In this document: in pieces, positions 1 through 6,872 of the stretch | Layout of the letters: each line of letters opens with the position of its first letter | Numbering within the stretch: position 1 is the stretch's first letter | Assembly: GCA_026401035.1 (NCBI GenBank) | Contig: JAPLNR010000059.1 | Span: 1 to 43,560 of the forward strand | Reading direction: 5' to 3' | From: Planctomycetia bacterium | GTDB lineage: Bacteria > Planctomycetota > Planctomycetia > Pirellulales > UBA1268 | Length of the DNA: 43,560 nt | Notes under the pieces: model-generated | What the model saw: the letters and a program-made list of their open reading frames with translations, nothing else | Databases searched by the model: none | What the model was told of the DNA's origin: nothing | Program-made: the position numbers and the translations under genes

Positions 1-97
1 GCCTGACTTCCCACAAAAATGGAGGTGGGCAGCCTGCGCGGGGGCGTGGTACGCTTCCCCCCAATTACGCCAGATTCACTCGGAAGGAAGCCGGAGC

Positions 98-1576
98 ATG
101 CCCTCACGCTCGCTGCGAATGTTCATCAGCGCCCTCTGCCTGCTGGCAGGCATCGCTGGCCGGGCGCGGGCCGAGGATCCGGTGCTCGTCAACATCACCG
201 GCCCGCTCGCCGCGCGGGTGGGAGAGAAGGTTGCCTTCGAGGTGGAGCTGGTCAATCGCTCCGGCCGGCCGCTCCAGGGGCTGCGGGTCGTCGATTACTT
301 CGACAAGGGTTTTCATCACCCGGCCTCCGCGAGCCCGATCGAACAGCGGGGCACGATCGACATGGCCGCCGGCACGAGCCGTCGGCTCACGCTCGATTTC
401 TCGCTCGACGAGCCCGGGCGGCAGTGCCATCGCGTCGAGATCCTCGACCAGGCGCACAACTACATGGGCGGCGCGACCGAGTGCGTGCAGGTGTCTGCGG
501 CCACGACGGCCCAGCAGTTCGCGGCACCGGCGGCTTCAGCCCCGGTCGCGGCAACGCCGGCGCCCGTCATGGCGCCGGCACCGGTGACTGCCCCCGCCCC
601 TTTGATGAGCCCCGCGCCGTTCTCGGCTCCCGCTCCGGTCGCGGCCCAGCCGCAGTTCCAGCCGCAGTTCCAAGCGCCCGCACCCAGCTTCACTCAGCCG
701 GTGCCAGTGCCTGTGCCGGTAGCCACGGCGCCGCTGACGCTGCAGCCCTTGGCAACGACGCCCCCGTCGCCACTGACCGCTACGGCGACGGCGCCTGCCG
801 CCGCCGCGCCCTCCCTCGAGCTCGATCTCAGCGGTCCCGCAGAAGTGACGTCGGGTGGCGTTGCCGAATACATGGCGACCGTGCGGAATACGGGTGCCGT
901 GCCCTCCGGTCCGACAAAGCTCGAGTTTTCCTGGGACAACACCTACTCTCCGCTCGAGGCCTCCGACGGCTACGTGCTCGGCACGTCGACCGTGTCGTGG
1001 AACCTGCCGGCGATCGAACCGGGCGGCCAGTTGCGGCGGCAGATCAACCTCCGGCCCCAGTCGCCGGCGGCGAGCTATCGGGATTCACCGGCGTCGCGGT
1101 CCTGCGTTCGCGGCGTGCTCAGCGGCCTTGCCGGCGGAGTGATGGTCGCCGACGAGGCCTGCGCGATGATCCGTTCCAGCGCGCCACGGCCCCGCACGCC
1201 GCGGGAGGCGGGGCTGCGGCTCTCGATCGCCGATCTGGATGATCCGGTGGAGGTCGGCGGGGCGACAACCGTCGTCTGCACGGTGTCGAACAACGGGACG
1301 GCCCCGTCCGGCCAGCTCGATCTGGTGGTCGTCCTTCCCGATCAGGCCCGGCTCGTTGGTGATCCACGGCCGTCACGAGTTCGGATCGACGGATCGACGA
1401 TCGCCTTCGACTCGATCACGAGCCTCCCACCCGGCGGCTCCGCCACGTTCGAGATGTCGTATCGCATCGCGAATGCCGCGAACGTGAAAGCCACGGCCAT
1501 CATCACCGGCGCTGAGCTCGACGGCTCGCTCGAGTCGATCTGCACGACGTCCTTCGTCTCGCCGCTGGCGCCGTAG
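98..1576 (+). CDS. Secreted protein with DUF11/CARDB-like repeat domains and a Pro/Ala-rich linker
   Basis: The 492-residue product starts with a signal peptide (hydrophobic run MFISALCLLAGIAG, cleavage probably after ARA). An Ig-like beta domain follows at about residues 28-135 (VGEKVAFEVELVNRSGRPLQ). A linker of APAPV-type repeats and QPQFQ units spans about 140-240. Two more domains of the same style follow, near 245-330 (GPAEVTSGGVAEYMATVRNT) and 375-485 (VEVGGATTVVCTVSNNGT). This layout is typical of DUF11/CARDB-type surface proteins. It suggests an exported structural or envelope protein, but no enzymatic motif is visible and the precise role is unknown. The ATG at 98 follows a purine-rich GGAAGGAAGCCGGAGC stretch that can serve as a ribosome binding site. 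Confidence 0.75.
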   Translation: MPSRSLRMFISALCLLAGIAGRARAEDPVLVNITGPLAARVGEKVAFEVELVNRSGRPLQGLRVVDYFDKGFHHPASASPIEQRGTIDMAAGTSRRLTLDFSLDEPGRQCHRVEILDQAHNYMGGATECVQVSAATTAQQFAAPAASAPVAATPAPVMAPAPVTAPAPLMSPAPFSAPAPVAAQPQFQPQFQAPAPSFTQPVPVPVPVATAPLTLQPLATTPPSPLTATATAPAAAAPSLELDLSGPAEVTSGGVAEYMATVRNTGAVPSGPTKLEFSWDNTYSPLEASDGYVLGTSTVSWNLPAIEPGGQLRRQINLRPQSPAASYRDSPASRSCVRGVLSGLAGGVMVADEACAMIRSSAPRPRTPREAGLRLSIADLDDPVEVGGATTVVCTVSNNGTAPSGQLDLVVVLPDQARLVGDPRPSRVRIDGSTIAFDSITSLPPGGSATFEMSYRIANAANVKATAIITGAELDGSLESICTTSFVSPLAP

Positions 1577-1731
1577 ACGTCTGGCGCGGCAGCGCGGGCG
1601 ATTGGACACGCCACCCCGGCATAGCCGGCATGATCGGCACAGATTCCCGGCGCTTTGCCGGGATGATCGAGCGCCAGGTCCGCGACGGTCGATCAATGCC
1701 GTGGGAACGCTCCTGCGGCAGGGGATCGGGG

Positions 1732-3039
1732 ATGCTCGTCGTCACAGCCAACTGGTCAATCACGGACGGCACGCTTGTTGGCGGTCCATCGTGGACGCAC
1801 GGCCTGGCCTTTCTGGCGGGCATACGCCGGTCGGCGGCACGGGCTGGGTTTCGCTGCGACGGCGGCTATCGGCCCATCGACCGCGTCGAGATCGTGCTGG
1901 CCGGCGATACGTTCGACTGGCTGTTGAGCGCGGAGTGGCTGGGGGCCGAACGCCCGTGGCGGCCGCGGGCACGGCAGGAACTCAAGCGAGAGCGAGTGAT
2001 GCAGGCGGCGGTGCGGTGCGGCGCACGGCTCCTCGGCCGGCTCGGCGGCCTGGCACGCCGGGGCCTCGTGGTGCCTGTCGCGGACAGCCGCGGTCGGCCG
2101 ATCGTGGGCTCGTGCGTGCGGGTGCCGGTGCGCGTCACGCTCCTGGCGGGCGACCGTGATGCGTGGCTCGAGTGCCGGGATTCCGCGGCGGTGGCACGGC
2201 GCTTCGGCATGGCGGTCGGCGGTTCTTGGACCGATGGCGGCGTGGCCATCGTCCACGGCCATGAATTCGATCCGCTCTCTGGCCCGCGCCGATGGGCCGC
2301 GGCGGAACGGCCGCCAACGCTTCACGAGAGCCTGACCGTTGACCTGCTGGGGCGGTTCGCCGCGACATTGCACGACGGCGGATCACTGGGTGACGGTGCA
2401 CTGCCGGACAGCATGCTCCGCAGGCTGCTGCGGCCGCTTGCCACCGGCCAGCCGATCGACGCACCGCGGCAGCTGGCCACGTGGCTCGAACGCGCGGTGG
2501 CGGCGGACGGATTGCCGGCCGCGGCGCGGGGGCAGGTGGAGAATGCCTGGCGCCGCACGGTCGATGGGTGGCAGCAGCGGGCGCGGCGCGAGGTGCCGGA
2601 GAGTGAGCTCCAGTTCGACGCCGTCGACGCGGTCGCCGCCTGGATGGCGCGGCTCGACGGGGACTGCGACGTGCCCGCCGCATTCGCTCGGCCGACGGCG
2701 GTGTTGGGCCGGATCGCGCCGCGGACGGCCGTCTTCGGGCACCTGCCCGCGGGCCACGCCGCCATCGATGGCGGCCCGCGGACCCGCACCATTTGCCTCG
2801 GGCCACGGCCCCTGCGACGATCCGGGGATCCCCGGATCAGCGGCCGCAGTTCGGCCGTCGACGTGGCGCTGATTCCGCCGGTCAGCGACGGGCACAGCCA
2901 GCGGCCCCCGGTCGTGACGATCTTTGCGGCCGGGGAGGCCGGCAGAACGGAAGCCGCGGAGCTGATCGTGGGCGATGCGGCAGGCGAGGAGACCACGGAG
3001 ATGCGGGATGAGGGCGTGTGGATCGTCGACGCCGCCTGA
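1732..3039 (+). CDS. Divergent calcineurin-like metallophosphoesterase (LpxH-like fold)
   Basis: From the ATG at 1732 the product has 435 residues. The frame is open from 1630, but the conserved-looking protein starts at MLVVTANWS. Motifs in family order are AGDTFDWLL (residues 57-65, like the GD.FDFW motif of UDP-2,3-diacylglucosamine hydrolases), LLAGDRDAWL (137-146, in place of GNRDF/GNHD), IVHGHEFDPL (173-182, the HGD/HGH motif) and a late FGHLPAGHAA. The N-terminal D-x-H metal motif is not recognisable, and GN[RH]D has become GDRD. The fold call is therefore sound but catalysis is uncertain. The protein is larger than LpxH (about 240 residues), with a helical insertion around 185-310. 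The cutA-like gene begins 17 bases downstream. Confidence 0.6.
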   Translation: MLVVTANWSITDGTLVGGPSWTHGLAFLAGIRRSAARAGFRCDGGYRPIDRVEIVLAGDTFDWLLSAEWLGAERPWRPRARQELKRERVMQAAVRCGARLLGRLGGLARRGLVVPVADSRGRPIVGSCVRVPVRVTLLAGDRDAWLECRDSAAVARRFGMAVGGSWTDGGVAIVHGHEFDPLSGPRRWAAAERPPTLHESLTVDLLGRFAATLHDGGSLGDGALPDSMLRRLLRPLATGQPIDAPRQLATWLERAVAADGLPAAARGQVENAWRRTVDGWQQRARREVPESELQFDAVDAVAAWMARLDGDCDVPAAFARPTAVLGRIAPRTAVFGHLPAGHAAIDGGPRTRTICLGPRPLRRSGDPRISGRSSAVDVALIPPVSDGHSQRPPVVTIFAAGEAGRTEAAELIVGDAAGEETTEMRDEGVWIVDAA

Positions 3040-3056
3040 ACCCGCGCGAACCATCG

Positions 3057-3428
3057 ATGGCGATGCCCCCACAGCGCGACCAGCAGCCGAGCCCCGAACC
3101 ATCCGCCGCGCAGGACGTCGTCGAGATTCGCACGACGTTTGCCACCCGCGCGGCGGCCGAAGACTGCGCGGCGCGGCTCGTCGCGGACCGCGTGGCCGCC
3201 TGCGTGCAGATCGACGGGCCGCTGCAGAGCACCTACCGCTGGAAGGCGGCCGTGCAGACCGCGACGGAGTATCGGTGCACGTGCAAGACCACGCGGGAGC
3301 GGAAGCAGGACTGCAGCGCCGCGATCACGCGGCTCCACGACTACCAGACGCCCGAGATCCTCGTGGCGGTCGTGACGGCTTCGCCTGCCTACGCGGCCTG
3401 GGTGCGGTCGAGCGTGGCGCAACCTTGA
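3057..3428 (+). CDS. cutA: CutA1 divalent-cation tolerance family protein
   Basis: The 123-residue product matches the small trimeric CutA1 family. After a Pro/Gln-rich leader come VEIRTTFATRAAAEDCAARL, VADRVAACVQIDGPLQSTYR with WK after it (the family's LAACVN...S.Y.W motif), CKTTRERKQDC (the KT..... motif), and LHDYQTPEILV (family HPYE.PEI). The ATG at 3057 is preferred over the upstream one at 3018, which overlaps the end of the preceding gene. CutA proteins are linked to metal tolerance, but their biochemical role is poorly settled. The gene is co-oriented with its neighbours and probably co-transcribed. Confidence 0.85.
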   Translation: MAMPPQRDQQPSPEPSAAQDVVEIRTTFATRAAAEDCAARLVADRVAACVQIDGPLQSTYRWKAAVQTATEYRCTCKTTRERKQDCSAAITRLHDYQTPEILVAVVTASPAYAAWVRSSVAQP

Positions 3429-3450
3429 GAAACCGGAGCCGACCGACAGG

Positions 3451-3939
3451 ATGACAGCCGACGCGATCTATGCCTTCGACATCACGCTGCATCGTCTCGA
3501 CCCGGACGTCGTCCGGACGCCTGCCGACGGCGTGCATGTCGATTCCTGGGGGCCATGGCCCGTGCTCGCCGTTTCGCACGACGCCTTGAACGTGCCGTTG
3601 GCGATCGGTTTCGACGACGCCTTCGCCAGGCTCGGCCGCCTGGAGCGGATGTACGCCGAGCCGGACGGCTCGTTCGTCTGGACCAGTCCGCGGGAGGGGC
3701 TTTCCTGGCAGGTGGACGGAAACGCCTTCGAAAAAGCGGGCCGCGTGCTCCTGGTCGATCTGAAGGGAAGTTGTCCGCCGGGGGAATTCGACCGGCTGCT
3801 CGCGGCCTTCGGCTGGCCGGAGCAGGCCGTAATGATGCAGCTGGTCAGAGCCGCCGTCTTCCTCGACGAGCCGACGTTTCGCCGCCACGCCCTGGCACGG
3901 GGGACGGCGGGAGATGGGGAGAGTTTGCGTCCCCGGTAA
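3451..3939 (+). CDS. Hypothetical 162-residue protein
   Basis: I do not recognise the family. The product is acidic, has no signal peptide or membrane segment, and has well-formed secondary-structure patterns (IYAFDITLHRLDPDVVRTPA at the N-terminus, GRVLLVDLKGSCPPGEFDRL in the middle). It begins 22 bases after the cutA stop on the same strand and has ordinary codon use, so it is probably a real gene of the same transcription unit. The last 12 residues (TAGDGESLRPR) look unstructured. Confidence 0.6.
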   Translation: MTADAIYAFDITLHRLDPDVVRTPADGVHVDSWGPWPVLAVSHDALNVPLAIGFDDAFARLGRLERMYAEPDGSFVWTSPREGLSWQVDGNAFEKAGRVLLVDLKGSCPPGEFDRLLAAFGWPEQAVMMQLVRAAVFLDEPTFRRHALARGTAGDGESLRPR

Positions 3940-4041
3940 TTGGCTGGAACAGGCAGGCTTTACCGTCCGCCCGCCGAATCCACCGTCCGGAAAGATGATC
4001 TGCCGATACCGATTACGGTCTTTATCACGGAGAACACAATC

Positions 4042-4827
4042 ATGCGGTGCGCGGTCGCCTGTCTGCTGCTCGGAATCGTCGCCACTCAGGCCTTGCCGCC
4101 GCAGGTCGTTGCCGCCGGCGACATGCCGCCGGCGCTGGCCGTGGGGTACGGGAACGGCGTGCATGCCTATCACGCTGGCGACTACCAGTGCAGCTATGAC
4201 GAACTGACGAGCGTGATCGAGGCCGGCAGCAATGATCCGCGGGCCTTCTACTTCCGCGGCTTGGCCGCGTTGAAACTCGGCCGCACCGACGAGGCCGAGG
4301 CGGATTTTCGGCAGGGTGCCAACCTCGAAGCCGACGGCGTCGGTGGACGGGCGCTCTCCCGTGCGCTCGAACGCGTGCAGGGCTGCGACCGCCTGAAGCT
4401 CGAACACTTCCGGGCAGAGGCCCGTGTTTCCGCCGTGCAACGCGATCGGGAGGCGATCCGCCAGCGGTATTCCGACATCCACGAGGCGGAGCCGGAGGTG
4501 CTGCGGCGGCGCCGGCCCGAGGCGAAGGCCTCTGCCGAGCCGTTGAAGGCCCCGGCGCCGAAGCAGCGGCCCGCGCCGACCGACGGCGAGGAACCGATGG
4601 AAGAAGAGGCCGCCGCAGAACCAGCCGCCGAGTCAGGCGAGGAGCCGGCCGCAGAGCCCGCCGATGAAAAGCCGGCGGCCGAGCCGGGCGACGAACCAGC
4701 CGCCGAGGAGCCGGCCGACACGTCCGATCCCTTCGGCAACGAAGCCGCGGGGGACAAGCCCGCCGCGGACGACGAGCCGGCCGCCGAGGAAAAGCCGGCA
4801 GACGAACCGTCGACCGATACGTTTTAG
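4042..4827 (+). CDS. Secreted TPR-like protein with Glu/Ala/Pro-rich tail
   Basis: The start was placed at the ATG at 4042 because a signal peptide begins there (MRCAVACLLLGIVATQA, cleavage near VVAAG). The open frame itself extends back to 3940. The 262-residue product has a tetratricopeptide-like region at about residues 35-105 (GNGVHAYHAGDYQCSYDELT, then YFRGLAALKLGRTDEAEADF). A basic, probably helical stretch follows (RAEARVSAVQRDREAIRQRY). The last 90 residues are low-complexity, built from variants of EEPAAEPADEKPAAEPGDEP. The likely setting is the periplasm or envelope, with the TPR as a protein-binding module. No specific partner can be named. Confidence 0.65.
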   Translation: MRCAVACLLLGIVATQALPPQVVAAGDMPPALAVGYGNGVHAYHAGDYQCSYDELTSVIEAGSNDPRAFYFRGLAALKLGRTDEAEADFRQGANLEADGVGGRALSRALERVQGCDRLKLEHFRAEARVSAVQRDREAIRQRYSDIHEAEPEVLRRRRPEAKASAEPLKAPAPKQRPAPTDGEEPMEEEAAAEPAAESGEEPAAEPADEKPAAEPGDEPAAEEPADTSDPFGNEAAGDKPAADDEPAAEEKPADEPSTDTF

Positions 4828-4854
4828 ACGGCGTTCACGGCAGCAGCGCGGACC

Positions 4855-4995
4855 ACCCGCATTGGTCGCCGGGACGGCGGAAGTCGCGTCGCGTGGATTT
4901 TTCGCACCGGAGTCGCGCGGCGCTGCTGTCCTCAACCAAGCGAAAATTCCAAATGCTCCTCGAGCTTCCGCCGATCCCGGCTCCTCAGGATCCGG
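4855..4995 (-). repeat. Dispersed inverted-arm element, copy 1
   Basis: Read on the minus strand this 141-base stretch matches copy 2 (25540-25679) almost throughout. Hand alignment gives 50 of 51 identical positions from GCGAAAAATCC to the distal end, and about four differences over the first 56 positions. The central 34 or so bases are clearly diverged. The core is 4870-4978. Outer arms GGGATCGGCGGAAG and CTTCCGCCGTCCC pair with one bulged base. Inner arms GGAATTTTCGC and GCGAAAAATCC pair at 10 of 11 positions. The copy starts 28 bases after the stop of the TPR-like gene and lies upstream of the UxaC-like gene. A one-base indel relative to the other copies breaks any shared reading frame, which argues against coding. 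Confidence 0.85.
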
Positions 4996-5103
4996 ACGAG
5001 TTTCCGCCTTCCGCCGGGTGACAGGAAGTTCACCCCGGGTGGATTTTCCGCGCAGCGGGCTACAATCCGCGGCTCATTCCCAGAGCACCCCGGAAAGCGC
5101 CCC

Positions 5104-6414
5104 ATGGCATCCAGCCCGTCCCCTGCCCTCCGCGCGACGATCGACGCGGAGTTGTCAAAGGTTTCGTTCGTCGATCCGCACTCGCATATCGATCCGCAGG
5201 CGCCGGCGGCGCGGTCGCTGAACGACATTCTCGGCTACCACTACTACACGGAACTCGTGCACTCGGCCGGCACGCCCCGGGAGGCGATCGAACGTGCAGG
5301 AATCGCGGAGGACGACCGCGTGGCCGCGGTCGTCGCGGGGCTTGGGTCGCTCACGAACACGGTGCAGTATTCCTGGCTGATGGAGATCGCACGGGATCTC
5401 TTCGGCTTCACGCCGCCGCACCTCGACGCGACCAACTGGCGGGAACTGGCCGACCGCGTGCGGCAGCAGACGGCCGCGCCGGGTTGGGCCGATTTCGTGC
5501 TCGAGAAGAGCCGGATGGAGGCCGTGTTTCTCACCAACGACTTCGACGATCCGCTCGAAGGCTTTGACACGGCGAAATACGTTCCCTGCCTGCGGGTCGA
5601 CGAACTCGTGTTTCACCTCGGCAAGCCGGGCGTGCTCGAGCGGCTGACGCAGGCCAGCGGCGTCGAGCCGGTCGACGTGCCGGCGTTGCATCGCGGCGTG
5701 GCCGCGCTCGCCGAGAAATTCGTCCGCAAGGGGGCGCGGGCGGCGGCCATTTCGCTGCCCCCCGACTTCCGGCCGCGGCGGATCGAGGCGGACGCCGCGG
5801 CGCGGGCGCTGGCCGACATCCGGCGGCAGGGTCTGGCGGCGCCGGCTGAATCCCGGGCCGTGCTGGCGAGCGACCTCTTTTGGACGGTGGCCGAATGCTG
5901 CGACCAGCAGCGGATCCCGTTCGATCTGATGATCGGCGTCCGCCGTGGTGTCTATCCCGGCGGCGTCTACCAGGGGCAGGATCTGCTCGACGGCCGGCTG
6001 TCGCTGGCGGAGTATGCGCCGCTGTTCAATGCCTTTCCGCGGGTGAAGTTTCCGGTGTCGGTCCTTTCGCAGCCGCTCAATCACGAACTCGTCAGCTTCG
6101 CCTGGATCTTCCCGAACGTGTTTCCATTCGGCCACTGGTGGTATGCCAACACCCCGTCGAGCATCGAGCGGGACCTGGAGCAGCGGATCGAGGCCGTGCC
6201 GCGGACGAAATTGCTCGGCTACTACAGCGACATGTACAAGCTCGAATTCGGCTACCCGAAGTTCGCCATGTATCGCCGCATCCTTGCCGGGGTGCTGGCG
6301 AAACGCTTCGTCGAGGAACGCGGCTGGAGCGAGGAGCAGGCGGTGGCGCTCGGCCTCGACCTGCTCGTACACAACACCCGGCGGGTGTTCTACTCGGCCG
6401 AAGCGAGCCAGTAG
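5104..6414 (+). CDS. UxaC-like (glucuronate isomerase family) amidohydrolase-fold protein
   Basis: The 436-residue product has the amidohydrolase-superfamily opening VSFVDPHSHIDPQ (residues 18-30), in which the H-x-H pair is a metal-binding motif. SLNDILGYHYYTELV follows, as in uronate isomerases. The C-terminal part, KLLGYYSDMYKLEFGYPKF then MYRRILAGVLAKRFVEERGW and VHNTRRVF, resembles the end of UxaC (Y..R..L....A..Y..N..R.F). UxaC interconverts glucuronate and fructuronate, or galacturonate and tagaturonate. The substrate here is inferred only from the family. No other uronate genes are adjacent. The 3' end overlaps the convergent DUF423 gene by 25 bases. Confidence 0.7.
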   Translation: MASSPSPALRATIDAELSKVSFVDPHSHIDPQAPAARSLNDILGYHYYTELVHSAGTPREAIERAGIAEDDRVAAVVAGLGSLTNTVQYSWLMEIARDLFGFTPPHLDATNWRELADRVRQQTAAPGWADFVLEKSRMEAVFLTNDFDDPLEGFDTAKYVPCLRVDELVFHLGKPGVLERLTQASGVEPVDVPALHRGVAALAEKFVRKGARAAAISLPPDFRPRRIEADAAARALADIRRQGLAAPAESRAVLASDLFWTVAECCDQQRIPFDLMIGVRRGVYPGGVYQGQDLLDGRLSLAEYAPLFNAFPRVKFPVSVLSQPLNHELVSFAWIFPNVFPFGHWWYANTPSSIERDLEQRIEAVPRTKLLGYYSDMYKLEFGYPKFAMYRRILAGVLAKRFVEERGWSEEQAVALGLDLLVHNTRRVFYSAEASQ

Positions 6415-6785
6415 CCGGCCGCGGCGAGGCAGGCCCAGCCGACGAGCAGCAGCACGCCGCCGATCGGCACGATCGCGCCGAGAATCTTGACGCCCGTGAG
6501 GGCCAGCGCCGCCAAAACGCCGCTGAAGATCGCCGTTCCGACGAGGAAGCCCCAGCCGGCGCCGGAGAGGAGCCCGCGGACCCCAACCGCCTGCGGGAGA
6601 ACTGTCATGACGCCCACGATCAGCAGCGCGACTGCATGAAAGAGACAGTAGCGAACCGCCGTCTCCCAGTTGGCGGACTGGCCATTGGACTCGAGCAGAG
6701 TCTTGAGACCGTGGGCGCCGAACGAGCCCGCGGCCACCCCGATGAAGCCGAGGACCGCGCCGGAGATGAGCCAGAGGCGTGTCAT
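6390..6785 (-). CDS. DUF423 family small integral membrane protein
   Basis: The 131-residue protein has four predicted transmembrane helices. The opening SGAVLGFIGVAAGSFGAHGL carries the family GAFGAHGL motif. It is followed by WETAVRYCLFHAVALLIVG (the Y...HALAL motif), FLVGTAIFSGVLAALALTG and VPIGGVLLLVGWACLAAAG. Length and motif order match DUF423/YgdD-type proteins, whose function is unknown. It is convergent with the UxaC-like gene, and its last codons overlap that gene's end. Confidence 0.85.
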   Translation of the reverse strand: MTRLWLISGAVLGFIGVAAGSFGAHGLKTLLESNGQSANWETAVRYCLFHAVALLIVGVMTVLPQAVGVRGLLSGAGWGFLVGTAIFSGVLAALALTGVKILGAIVPIGGVLLLVGWACLAAAGYWLASAE

Positions 6786-6872
6786 GATGGCGAAGTTCCC
6801 GAGGGGGTGGGCCGAGTCATCCGTAGCCAGACCCGGGACGGCAGCGGCCTCCTACGCCGAGCGGACGGCCAC

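Noticed and set aside
548..700. Pro/Ala repeat region of the first gene as a mobile or satellite repeat
   Set aside because: It is an imperfect in-frame APAPV linker typical of exported proteins, with no exact DNA periodicity.
4600..4827. Glu/Ala/Pro-rich repeats in the TPR-like protein as a CRISPR or tandem DNA array
   Set aside because: The units are degenerate, in frame and of codon-level low complexity, with no regular repeat-spacer spacing.
5022..5052. Partial resemblance to the element arm (GGAAGTTCACC...GGTGGATTTTCCGC) next to copy 1
   Set aside because: Matches are short and interrupted; no inner or outer partner arm is present, so chance similarity is more likely.
5061..5066. TACAAT as a -10 box for the UxaC-like gene
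   Set aside because: No reasonable -35 box lies 16-18 bases upstream, so the promoter is not supported.
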